Positions 55,211 through 62,901 of a stretch of 64,000 bases of DNA are shown here, in pieces. The translations under genes and the position numbers were made by a program. The notes below the pieces were generated by a model. That model did no database searches. It saw only the letters and a list, made by a program, of their open reading frames with translations, and was not told where the DNA came from. Origin of the DNA: Deltaproteobacteria bacterium (GTDB lineage Bacteria; Desulfobacterota; DSM-4660; Desulfatiglandales; Desulfatiglandaceae); NCBI GenBank assembly GCA_021737785.1, contig JAIPDI010000022.1:1-64000 (forward strand), read 5' to 3'. The first letter of the stretch is position 1, and each line of letters begins with the position of its first letter.

Positions 55211-55238
55211 TTTCTGACTTCCGACTTCTGACCTCTGG
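55211..55238 (+). repeat. TTCTGAC-type 7-bp repeat array
   Basis: TTCTGAC TTCCGAC TTCTGAC CTCTGGT, the complement of the GAAGTCA family at 60122. It lies between the MFS and GAF genes, which converge here. Confidence 0.7.
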
Positions 55239-55282
55239 TGCTTGATGATGGCCGATGGATGACAGTTGAGGGGGAAGAGATG

Positions 55283-55813
55283 CTATCCGGAATTCTGGCC
55301 GATTCGCATTTCACGCATGGCGGCCCGTTCGATGGCCAGGCAGGCCAGTTTTCCCAGACTCTTTAAAAAATTGATTTCGTCGTGGCTGGGGATCTTTTTG
55401 GATCCGAAGTAGATTCTCAGTATGGCGTAGGTGGTCTCGTTTACCGTAAAAGGGATGCCGATCACCGCGGCCAGGCCTTCTCTTCGGGCAGCTTCCAGGT
55501 CCTGTATCCGGGGATCCTTCTCAAAATCGTTGATAAGGATGATATCCCCCTGCATGATCTCGGTGATGCTTTTCCCGGAATCGATGGCCCCTGAATTGAG
55601 GTATTTCTTACTGAGACCATATGCCGAAACCACCTTAAGGTGAAAGGTTCCCTGTTCCAGGACACGAAGGGTGCTCCCTTTTGCGCCGGTCAGCTCTGCT
55701 GCCAGGGAGACGACGAAGTGGAGAACGTCGGCCAGTTCTTCTTCATCCCTGTAAATAATGTCAATCACTCTGCTTAGAGCAAAGGAAGAGATATCCAGAA
55801 AGTTTTCTGTCAT
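55283..55813 (-). CDS. GAF-domain protein
   Basis: 176 residues, a single GAF domain (LTGAKGSTLRVLE; IQDLEAARREGLAAVIGIPF; FLKSLGKLACLAIERAA). There is no output domain, so it probably senses a small ligand or redox state and acts through a partner. The start at 55813 follows GGGGCGCTGTT. It is monocistronic. Ligand unknown. Confidence 0.85.
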   Translation of the reverse strand: MTENFLDISSFALSRVIDIIYRDEEELADVLHFVVSLAAELTGAKGSTLRVLEQGTFHLKVVSAYGLSKKYLNSGAIDSGKSITEIMQGDIILINDFEKDPRIQDLEAARREGLAAVIGIPFTVNETTYAILRIYFGSKKIPSHDEINFLKSLGKLACLAIERAAMREMRIGQNSG

Positions 55814-55920
55814 AACAGCGCCCCTGCAGTGCTGAGGTTTCGGATCAACCCGATGCGTCAACCGGCCGGGTCATTCCTTTCAGTCTGTCACACTTCCGTC
55901 TTCCATGCAACTATTAAGTA

Positions 55921-55960
55921 GATGCTGGATGCTGGATACTGGATGGGCGAACGCTGGATG
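55921..55960 (+). repeat. GATGCTG-type 7-bp repeat array
   Basis: GATGCTG GATGCTG GATACTG GATGGGC, then CTGGATGC. The rest of the 55814-56178 gap has no gene I can support. Confidence 0.7.
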
Positions 55961-56178
55961 CTTTCAGCTTTGAGCTTTTGGCTCCCTGCTCGTTGCTGTT
56001 TTCTTATTAAACCGCTTCTTCCCTTGCGCCTTGCGCCTATAACCTATTGACCGCCAAGGCTTTTATGTGATAACAATTAAAGACAAACGGCGAAGCCAGC
56101 CGGAAACGGAAAACCCGAACCCAATGAACCCAAACAACTCAACAAACCCGGAAAATACAACCCATAACCTGGAGGCCC

Positions 56179-56988
56179 ATGCCTGACGCGCCTCGACATA
56201 CCCTCCCCGGGCGATCCGGAGCAGCCTTCTTCAGGCTCATAAGCGTTGTTCTTCTCCTTTGCCTGGTCCCTGTGGTGGCGGCCCTGGGCGAACGTCCAAT
56301 CCCCAAACCAGAGGGCCTGGTCAATGACTATGCCCGGGTGATTCCTCCAGCATATGCCGAAAAGATTGCCGCTGTTACCGGGGAACTCCTCCAAAAGACC
56401 GGAATCCCCGTGGTGGTCGTCACCATGCCGGACATCGGGGGAGCCGAGTATAACGCCTATGCAAATCGGTTGTACGCTGAGTGGGGAATCGGAAAAAAGG
56501 GGGAAGACAAGGGTGTCCTCATCTTTGTGACCGTCAAAGAGAGAAAGATGCGGATCGAGACCGGATACGGCGTGGAGGGAATTCTGCCTGACGGCCTGGT
56601 TGGTGAGATCCGGGACCGGTACATGGTTCCGTATCTCAAGGAGGACAAATTCGGCGAGGGGCTTCTCGCAGGTGCCTCGGCGGTTTCACGGATCATTGCC
56701 GAAGATGCAGGGGTCGAGTTGGCGGGGCGAATGCCCGAAACGCCTCCAAAAAAGAAGAGTTCCGGATTCTCCTTCCTCCCGATTCTGGTTATCGTTTTCA
56801 TCATCATGGCCATATCGAGGCGCCGGCGCGGGGCCTGGCTCTTTCTCCTTCCCTTTCTCTTTGGCGCAGGCGGGGCGCGTGGCACCCGTTACGGCGGATC
56901 GGGGGGAAGCTTTGGAGGATTCGGCGGCGGATTCGGGGGATTCGGCGGCGGCATGAGCGGCGGCGGGGGCGCAGGCGGGGGTTTCTGA
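56179..56988 (+). CDS. TPM-domain (YgcG-type) membrane protein
   Basis: 269 residues. A signal peptide (about 19-36) is followed by a TPM domain (EGLVNDYARVIPPAYAEKI; GVLIFVTVKERKMRIETGYG; LPDGLVGEI), a TM helix (FLPILVIVFIIMAIS) and a Gly-rich tail (FGGFGGGFGGFGGG). TPM proteins commonly pair with LemA, which is encoded here 1 kb downstream on the same strand. GGAGGCCC precedes the ATG. Its role is probably envelope-related; exact function unknown. Confidence 0.9.
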   Translation: MPDAPRHTLPGRSGAAFFRLISVVLLLCLVPVVAALGERPIPKPEGLVNDYARVIPPAYAEKIAAVTGELLQKTGIPVVVVTMPDIGGAEYNAYANRLYAEWGIGKKGEDKGVLIFVTVKERKMRIETGYGVEGILPDGLVGEIRDRYMVPYLKEDKFGEGLLAGASAVSRIIAEDAGVELAGRMPETPPKKKSSGFSFLPILVIVFIIMAISRRRRGAWLFLLPFLFGAGGARGTRYGGSGGSFGGFGGGFGGFGGGMSGGGGAGGGF

Positions 56989-57023
56989 AGCAGATCGGCA
57001 CGACATGGCCCGGAGGAGCAGAC

Positions 57024-57758
57024 ATGGGAAGGCATATTCAAGATCCAAAAACCATATTTTCGGAGGTGACGGCTGACTACAAGGGCCTTTTCGGGGAGGA
57101 TCTTGTCAGCATTATTCTCTACGGGAGTGCAGCGGGTCAGGATTTTCAGCCCGGATCATCGGATATCAATTTCATGGTGACGCTGACGGAAAATGGCATC
57201 GAGCACATTGACCGTTCATTCGGGGTGGTGGACAAATGGCGCAAACGGGGCGTGGCCCTTCCTCTCTTTTTGACAGAAGCGTATGTAAGAAGCTCTCTGG
57301 ATGTATTCCCCATGGAATATCTCGGTTTCCAGCGCAATCATGTACAGGTTTTTGGTAAGGAGATCCTCAACACCCTTGAATTCAAACCGGAATTCCTCCG
57401 GCTCCAGTGTGAGCGGGAGATCAAGGGGAAGCTCCTCCTCCTGCGGGAGGCCTTCATGGAAAGCGGCGGAAAGGCAAAGGCCTTGAAATCCGTGATCAGG
57501 GAGGCCCTCCCGGCCCTGGTCGCCATCTTTGAAGCCCTGCTTCACCTCAGGGGAATTGCCCTCCCCGCTACCAAGCGGGAGATTATCCGGGCCGCAGCAG
57601 CGACGTTTGCGATGGAGGGGAGCGTGTTTGAAGGGATCCTCGATATTCGGGAAGGTCGATCCGGGCTTCGGGATGATGAGATGGTTGTGCTGTTTAAAGG
57701 CTGTCTCAGGGAAATGCAGAGGCTTTCCAATATCATAGATTCCTTTAATCAGGAATAG
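57024..57758 (+). CDS. Nucleotidyltransferase-fold protein with altered active site
   Basis: 244 residues. The N-terminus has the nucleotidyltransferase pattern LYGSAAGQDFQPGSSDINF: G34-S35, then D47-x-N49. The second carboxylate of the usual DxD is Asn, so catalysis may be weakened or lost. The C-terminal half is helical, like the HEPN-like or substrate-binding partner domains of such proteins. GGAGGAGCAGAC precedes the ATG. It sits between the TPM and LemA genes, an unusual arrangement. Confidence 0.75.
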   Translation: MGRHIQDPKTIFSEVTADYKGLFGEDLVSIILYGSAAGQDFQPGSSDINFMVTLTENGIEHIDRSFGVVDKWRKRGVALPLFLTEAYVRSSLDVFPMEYLGFQRNHVQVFGKEILNTLEFKPEFLRLQCEREIKGKLLLLREAFMESGGKAKALKSVIREALPALVAIFEALLHLRGIALPATKREIIRAAAATFAMEGSVFEGILDIREGRSGLRDDEMVVLFKGCLREMQRLSNIIDSFNQE

Positions 57759-57783
57759 CCCTTATCGGAATTCAAAATTGATG

Positions 57784-57908
57784 CATTCGTAAAAACTCGT
57801 CACCCCGTTGAAAAACGGGGTCCACGGGTTTCATAAGCGCTTGAGAACACTGGTTTCCGGCTTTCGCCGGAATGACGGAAAAGGGGCATTTTCGACTTTT
57901 TGCGGGAC
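57784..57908. repeat. MITE-like palindromic element
   Basis: The ends are imperfect inverted repeats (ATTCGTAAAAACTCG against CGACTTTTTGCGGGA). Inside are two hairpins: CCCCGTT-GAAA-AACGGGG (57803-57820) and CCGGC-TTTC-GCCGG (57857-57870), the latter followed by AATGACGGAA as in 20634-20713. It is common in Desulfobacterota from memory. It separates the nucleotidyltransferase from LemA. Confidence 0.6.
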
Positions 57909-57975
57909 CATCAAAATTAAGCAATTGAGGAATTGTTTAGGCACTTTTGCGGTTTATCCCTATTCGGAGGATATC

Positions 57976-58551
57976 ATGGGCAAGGGATTGAAAAGCCTGG
58001 TCATTGTTTTGGGCGTTCTACTGGTCATTGTCATAGGAATGTATTCCTATATGAAAGGGACCTACAACAGGCTGGTGAGCCTGGATGAAGGCGTCAAGGC
58101 GGCATGGGCCCAGGTGGAAAACCAGCTTCAGCGGCGTTACGATCTGATTCCCAATTACGTGGAAACCGTCAAGGGCTATGCCGGCCACGAGAAAGAGGTG
58201 CTGCTAAAGGTCACTGAGGCGCGCGCCAAGGTGGGAAGCGCGGATACGGTCAACGAAAAGATCGAGGCCAATAATCAATTATCGTCTGCGCTCAGCCGGT
58301 TGCTGGTGGTGGTGGAACGATATCCGGAGCTCAAGGCCAATACCAATTTTATCCGTCTGCAGGATGAACTGGCCGGGACGGAAAACCGTATCGCTGTTGA
58401 GCGCATGCGGTTCAATGAGGCGGTCAAGACCTATAACATCACCATACGGCATTTTCCCACAAATATCATCGCAGGCATGTTCGGGTTTGAAAAGGCGACT
58501 TTTTTTGAGGTCCCGAAGGAGCGGCAGGAGGCGCCAAAAGTCAAATTTTAA
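57976..58551 (+). CDS. lemA: LemA family protein
   Basis: 191 residues. An N-terminal TM helix (SLVIVLGVLLVIVIGMYSYM) is followed by the helical LemA domain: YNRLVSLDEGVKAAWAQVEN, then RRYDLIPNYVETVKGYA and RFNEAVKTYNITIRHFP. This is the full family length. GGAGGATATC precedes the ATG. It is likely envelope-associated and partnered with the TPM protein upstream. Confidence 0.95.
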   Translation: MGKGLKSLVIVLGVLLVIVIGMYSYMKGTYNRLVSLDEGVKAAWAQVENQLQRRYDLIPNYVETVKGYAGHEKEVLLKVTEARAKVGSADTVNEKIEANNQLSSALSRLLVVVERYPELKANTNFIRLQDELAGTENRIAVERMRFNEAVKTYNITIRHFPTNIIAGMFGFEKATFFEVPKERQEAPKVKF

Positions 58552-58565
58552 GACTGAACCCGGTT

Positions 58566-58600
58566 CCCCTAAGGTGGCCTAACGGCCGCAACCCAAAGAG
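58566..58600 (+). repeat. REP-like hairpin repeat, copy 3
   Basis: CCCCTAAGG, then GTGGCC-TAAC-GGCCGC and AACCCAAA. The stem differs from copies 1 and 2 at positions that mostly keep pairing (a G-T pair replaces G-C). It begins 15 bases after the LemA stop. Confidence 0.6.
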
Positions 58601-58634
58601 TATTGGTGCAAATCCGGTCAATTTTTGAGCGCGC

Positions 58635-58863
58635 GTGGGGGTCTCTTTCTCCCGCCCAGGAGGCGGGACAAAAACCTACAACAGCTCGTGGGAACGGCAG
58701 CAGAGCTTTAAACTGCGGTTCGTTACAGCCCCAAGAACAGGCTTTCATATGACGGTCGTTCTTGCTGCCTTTCCAAAAAGGTATTCAACGCCCCGGGGCG
58801 GTCGCCGAGCGTTATGGTCCCATTTTAATGTCCCGCCCTTGGGCGGGAGAAAGAGACCCCCAC
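58635..58863. mobile_element. MITE-like element with 23-bp perfect inverted ends
   Basis: GTGGGGGTCTCTTTCTCCCG plus CCC at 58635-58657 is exactly complementary to 58841-58863. Each end also contains its own small hairpin (CCCGCC-CAGGA-GGCGGG; CCCGCCC-TT-GGGCGGG). The 229-base element contains no transposase. Its right half (58748 onward) is related to positions 1-115. It could be a miniature transposon or a large structured RNA after the LemA gene. Confidence 0.55.
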
Positions 58864-58969
58864 GCTCTTACCGATATGGCACCGACTTCTCCGCAGGGTG
58901 GAGAGAAGCCACAACCAAAGATTCTAAAGGTCACACGGACGCCACGAATGGGATCAGGCGAGGCGCGTA

Positions 58970-60004
58970 TCAGCGTCTTTGGAGATAATAATTTTCAATC
59001 CTGTTCAACGTATTGATATATCGGTTTTGGAATTCGAGTTCGGGATGGTGCGCCAGTTCATCTTTCAGTGGCTGAATATAAGGAAACACATTGAGCCCAT
59101 AGCTGTTTTTGCCAAGCCTGTCTGCCTGGTAAACAATGAGAACACAATAGTAGCTTATCAGAAGCCTCAAGCGTAACGGGCGTCGGAACAGATAGGCCCT
59201 TCCTCCGGTAGTATTCAGAAAAAATCCCGCATATCGGTAGGTAATGTCAAATGGCGGGCGAACGTCACCGGGGTTGGGGCAGTCCTTCCCCAACATGAGC
59301 CACCGGTAGAAGGTCTCCAGATTGAACTCCATGGTGTCGCTCTCGTTGGAAATGACTTCTTTGATGACGCGCAGATCCTTCCGGTCCAGGGCGCGGGAAA
59401 AGAAATAGATATTGGACAGCAGGGTGGTCGGATTAATCCCCTCGCCGGCCGGATGGGGCGGTTTGGCCTCCAGTTTTTTTATGATTTGGGCGAAATATGG
59501 AAAGGCGTCCTTTTCCAGGTTGAAGCGTCGGAGATATGCGGCCGTGTCTACGGAGTCAAAAAAATCCGCTACCTGCTCATCGATGAGGGTACAATATTCG
59601 TCCTTTTCCGGCGTCGCCTCAGGACTGGAAGATGCTTTTTCCGCCTTCACAAAAAGTTCTTCCATGGGACCCTGGGCCGCCACCTCGGGTGACTCGAAAG
59701 TTTTTTTCTTTTCAATTGGAAAGGTTTCCGGGACCGCACCCTCTTTGCCGGAGGTTTCAGGTTCGGCCTGTCCCGGCGCTTTGGGCATGGGCATGGATGC
59801 GTCTTTGTCGACGGGCGCGGCCCCGCCGCCTTCCCGGGGGCTGCCGGAGACGCCACCTTCCCGGTCATGATATTGCTCATCGGCTGTCAGGGTCTTTTCA
59901 GTCTCCGGGCCGGTTCTGGTGTACAAATAGTATCCGAGTCCCGCCAATATTATTACCGCTGGAACGATCCACCACCAGATGCGGGGTCCTGTTTTCTTGG
60001 CCAT
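58970..60004 (-). CDS. Membrane-anchored protein, unknown
   Basis: 344 residues. An N-terminal TM helix (WWWIVPAVIILAGLGYYLYT, about 10-29) is followed by a Pro/Glu/Lys-rich low-complexity linker (to about 135) and a helical C-terminal domain (EQVADFFDSVDTAAYLRRFN; FETFYRWLML-like NLETFYRWLMLGKDCPNPG). The soluble domain is probably periplasmic. AGGAG precedes the ATG at normal distance. I do not recognise the family. Confidence 0.8.
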   Translation of the reverse strand: MAKKTGPRIWWWIVPAVIILAGLGYYLYTRTGPETEKTLTADEQYHDREGGVSGSPREGGGAAPVDKDASMPMPKAPGQAEPETSGKEGAVPETFPIEKKKTFESPEVAAQGPMEELFVKAEKASSSPEATPEKDEYCTLIDEQVADFFDSVDTAAYLRRFNLEKDAFPYFAQIIKKLEAKPPHPAGEGINPTTLLSNIYFFSRALDRKDLRVIKEVISNESDTMEFNLETFYRWLMLGKDCPNPGDVRPPFDITYRYAGFFLNTTGGRAYLFRRPLRLRLLISYYCVLIVYQADRLGKNSYGLNVFPYIQPLKDELAHHPELEFQNRYINTLNRIENYYLQRR

Positions 60005-60032
60005 GCCATATTCTCCTGTACGTCAGTTGAGG

Positions 60033-60082
60033 CCCGCCGGAGGCGGGATATTTAGCAATTGCGTCCCGCCCGAAAAGCGGGA
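60033..60082. repeat. Two adjacent GC hairpins
   Basis: CCCGCC-GGA-GGCGGG at 60033-60047 and TCCCGC-CCGAAAA-GCGGGA at 60064-60082. They resemble the small hairpins at the ends of the 58635-58863 element and may be decayed copies. Confidence 0.5.
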
Positions 60083-60121
60083 TTGCGCTGTTAAACGTAT
60101 CAGCCATCATCAAGTACCAGA

Positions 60122-60191
60122 GGTCGGAAGTCAGAAGTCAGAAGTCAGAAAAACCAACATCCCAGCATCCAGTATCAAGGATCCAATATCC
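60122..60191 (+). repeat. AGTCAGA array followed by ATCCAGT-type units
   Basis: GGTCGGA AGTCAGA AGTCAGA AGTCAGA at 60122-60150, then CCAGCAT CCAGTAT units at 60163-60176. The second array runs into the last codons of the fumarase beta gene and encodes its YRILDP end. Confidence 0.7.
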
Positions 60192-60738
60192 GATACTTCT
60201 CCTGCCCCTCCTGATAGAGGTCGTTTCCGAGGGTGTCATTAACCACCACAACCGGGAGCTTTTCCACTTTCAGTTCCCGAATGGCCTCCGGCCCCAACTC
60301 ATCATAGGCCACGACCCGGGCCGCCTTGACGGCCTTTGCCATGAGGGCGCCTGCGCCGCCGATGGCGGCCATGTAAACGGCCTTGTGCCGTATCATGGCG
60401 TCCTTGACCGCTTTTGAACGTTTGCCCTTGCCGATCATCCCCTTGAGACCCAGTTCCAGGAGCCTGGGTGCAAAAGGGTCCATCCGGTAGCTGGTGGTGG
60501 GGCCGGCGGCCCCTATGACCCGGCCCGGCGGGGCCGGGGACGGGCCTACGTAATAGATGACCTGCCCCTTGATCGGAATAGGGAGTTCTATTCCCGCGTC
60601 TATCAGCTCCAGGAGCCTCCGGTGGGCCGCATCCCTGGCCGTGTAAACGATTCCGGTGATGGTGACGCGGTCCCCGGCCCTGAGGGGGGCGATGTCTTCA
60701 ACAGACAGCGGCGTGGTCAGGTGATATTCCGTATCCAT
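60175..60738 (-). CDS. Class I fumarate hydratase beta subunit
   Basis: About 187 residues. The swivel-domain signatures GDRVTITGIVYTARDAAHRR, IYYVGPSPAPPG and GAAGPTTSYRMD are those of the C-terminal half of Fe-S fumarase (or L-tartrate dehydratase) and supply substrate-binding residues. The start at 60738 follows GGAGAAGCC. The C-terminal YRILDP is encoded by repeat sequence. Its partner alpha subunit lies immediately upstream, separated by a 7-bp repeat array. Confidence 0.92.
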   Translation of the reverse strand: MDTEYHLTTPLSVEDIAPLRAGDRVTITGIVYTARDAAHRRLLELIDAGIELPIPIKGQVIYYVGPSPAPPGRVIGAAGPTTSYRMDPFAPRLLELGLKGMIGKGKRSKAVKDAMIRHKAVYMAAIGGAGALMAKAVKAARVVAYDELGPEAIRELKVEKLPVVVVNDTLGNDLYQEGQEKYRILDP

Positions 60739-60787
60739 GGCTTCTCCGTGGGCCTTTGATAAGGTGAAAGCGCAAAGCTGAAACCAT

Positions 60788-60832
60788 CCCGGTATCCAGC
60801 ATCCAGTATCCAGTATCCAGTATCCAGCATCA
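60788..60832 (+). repeat. ATCCAGT 7-bp repeat array between the fumarase subunits
   Basis: ATCCAGC ATCCAGT ATCCAGT ATCCAGT ATCCAGC, nearly perfect units. On the transcribed strand they read CTGGATA. It occupies most of the gap between the two fumarase genes. Confidence 0.85.
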
Positions 60833-61666
60833 AAGAACGATCTCCACATGGCGGCTGGCGTGACACTGGATATTGACAGCCAATGGAAGACTGGCGATAT
60901 GACAGGGCATCATCAGGATATGAACGGCCAAGGACGTGATCCTTCCGCCCAGACCCTGGGGTCCGATGCCGGTCCTGTTGATCTCGGTAAGGAGTTCCTG
61001 TTCCATCGGATTCAACCGCGGGTCCGGGTTGGAGGTCCCCAACGGCCGGAGCAGGGACCTCTTGGCCAGGATAGCCGATTGTTCGAAGTTTCCCCCGATG
61101 CCCACGCCGATAATGGTCGGCGGGCAGGGATTGGGCCCCGCCTCGATTACGGTCTGCAAGATGTTTTCCTTGACCCCTTCCCATCCGGCAGCAGGCGGGA
61201 GCATGAAAAGGCGGCTCATGTTTTCGCTCCCCCCGCCCTTGGGAACCACCCAGATTTTCAGGCCGTCTCCAGGGACCAGGTCCAGATGGACAATAATGGG
61301 GGTATTGTCGCCGGTATTTTTCCGGGTAAAGGGATCGCAGACGGATTTTCGAAGAAATCCTTCCTCGTATCCTTTCCGGACCCCGTCTTCAAGGGCCTGG
61401 TACAGATCGCCGGTCACCACCGTCTCCTGGCCCAGTTCCACAAAGAGGACGGCCACGCCGGTATCCTGGCATATGGGGATCTTCTCCGCTTTGGCGATCC
61501 GGGCGTTTTTCAGGAGCTTTTTGAGGATGTCCCTGCCCACCTCGGATTCTTCATGGTCCACTGCCCGCGCCAGGGCCTCCACAACGTCGGCGCCCAATTC
61601 AATATTGGCCCGTATACAGGCATCTCCGACCGCATCCACAACGGTCCGGACGGGTATTTCTCGCAT
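60830..61666 (-). CDS. Class I fumarate hydratase alpha subunit
   Basis: 278 residues. It carries the [4Fe-4S] cysteines C66 (PICQDTG), C181 (NPCPPTII) and a third among C255/C268 (near QCHASRH), plus KGGGSENMS. It interconverts fumarate and malate in the cytoplasm; the oxygen-labile cluster fits an anaerobe. A tartrate dehydratase role cannot be excluded by sequence alone. GGAGGCTTCC precedes the ATG. Confidence 0.93.
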   Translation of the reverse strand: MREIPVRTVVDAVGDACIRANIELGADVVEALARAVDHEESEVGRDILKKLLKNARIAKAEKIPICQDTGVAVLFVELGQETVVTGDLYQALEDGVRKGYEEGFLRKSVCDPFTRKNTGDNTPIIVHLDLVPGDGLKIWVVPKGGGSENMSRLFMLPPAAGWEGVKENILQTVIEAGPNPCPPTIIGVGIGGNFEQSAILAKRSLLRPLGTSNPDPRLNPMEQELLTEINRTGIGPQGLGGRITSLAVHILMMPCHIASLPLAVNIQCHASRHVEIVL

Positions 61667-61922
61667 GGAAGCCTCCGATCGGGGTTCAAATTTCCTTTGG
61701 CAAATCGTGATAAATAGAGTACATGTAAGATAAAAAAAAATCGTTTAAAATGCAAACAAATTAGATTTTCGGTCAGGGTGAAGAGGTTTCCTTCTGCCGC
61801 GGGGTTCACGCTTCGATTTCCAACCGGCCCGGAGACCGGCGGGTTGGAAGCAGATCCCCGGCGTCTCACAGGGAGGCAGGAACAACCGATACCCGGACTT
61901 ATGCGACGGCAACTCCAAACCG

Positions 61923-62687
61923 ATGAAAATCCTTCTGACCAACGACGACGGAATCCACGCGCCCGGGCTTCTCGCCCTCTATGATGCCTTGAAGCCGGAG
62001 CATGACCTCCATATCGTGGCCCCTGAAACAGAGATGAGCGCGGTAGGTCACGCCATCACCCTCTCCCTCCCCATCCGGGTTCAGGCGGTCAGGAAGAAGG
62101 GCCGCTTTTTCGGCCATGCGGTAAAGGGCACGCCGGCCGATTGCGTCAAGATCGCGGTGAAGGAACTCATGGACACCCCCCCGGACGTGGTGCTGTCCGG
62201 CATCAATGTGGGGGCCAATGTGGGCGTCAACATCCTCTATTCAGGGACGGTTTCCGCGGCCACCGAAGGGGCGTTCCTGGGCATCAGGTCCGCAGCCATC
62301 TCCATCGCCGCCCTGAAAGATCCGGATTTTAGTTTCGCTGCCCGTTTCAGCCGGGAGATCATCCGATTCATGATGGAAAGCGACTTGAGCAACGGGACCG
62401 CCCTGAACGTGAACATCCCTGCAGTACCCCCTGAAGACATCCGGGGCGTGGTCCTGGCGAGGCAGGGGACTTCCAGGTTCGAGGAGCGGTTTGAGCGGCG
62501 GAGCGATCCGAGGGGACATATTTACTACTGGCTCATGGGGGAAACATTCATCGAAAACGGCAATCCTAACAACGATTCCGTGGCCCTGAAACAGAACCAC
62601 ATCACCATCACCCCAATCCATTACGACCTCACCAGCGAAAGTGAATTAAAAAGGCTGGCGCGGTTCGCTCTGCCCAGGGCATCCTAA
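61923..62687 (+). CDS. surE: 5'/3'-nucleotidase SurE
   Basis: 254 residues. LLTNDDGIHAPG gives the metal-binding D8-D9 pair, and PETEMSAVGHAIT and SGINVGANVGVNILYSGTV are the conserved SurE blocks. It removes phosphate from nucleoside monophosphates and perhaps polyphosphate, a survival-associated enzyme. There is no strong ribosome site before the ATG. It is divergent from the fumarase operon. Confidence 0.96.
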   Translation: MKILLTNDDGIHAPGLLALYDALKPEHDLHIVAPETEMSAVGHAITLSLPIRVQAVRKKGRFFGHAVKGTPADCVKIAVKELMDTPPDVVLSGINVGANVGVNILYSGTVSAATEGAFLGIRSAAISIAALKDPDFSFAARFSREIIRFMMESDLSNGTALNVNIPAVPPEDIRGVVLARQGTSRFEERFERRSDPRGHIYYWLMGETFIENGNPNNDSVALKQNHITITPIHYDLTSESELKRLARFALPRAS

Positions 62688-62901
62688 ACCAGCAGAAGAA
62701 GCCCCCCAGGCCGACCTGTTGAGCCACCGGCTGATCCCCTGTCTGCCCTCCAGAATCCGCTTATTGTTTACCGGCTCACCAGCGGTCTTTCATTTCTCTG
62801 CTTTTCCCCCAAATCTCGTCATATCCGGCGGAAACGGATGGCCGGAGGGCATCCGCACAATGTGCGATGCGATCCTTCGGAGGCGCCGGCCGGGGAGCCA
62901 T

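Noticed and set aside
60788-60832. CRISPR-like array
   Set aside because: Units are 7 bp without spacers, and no cas gene is present.
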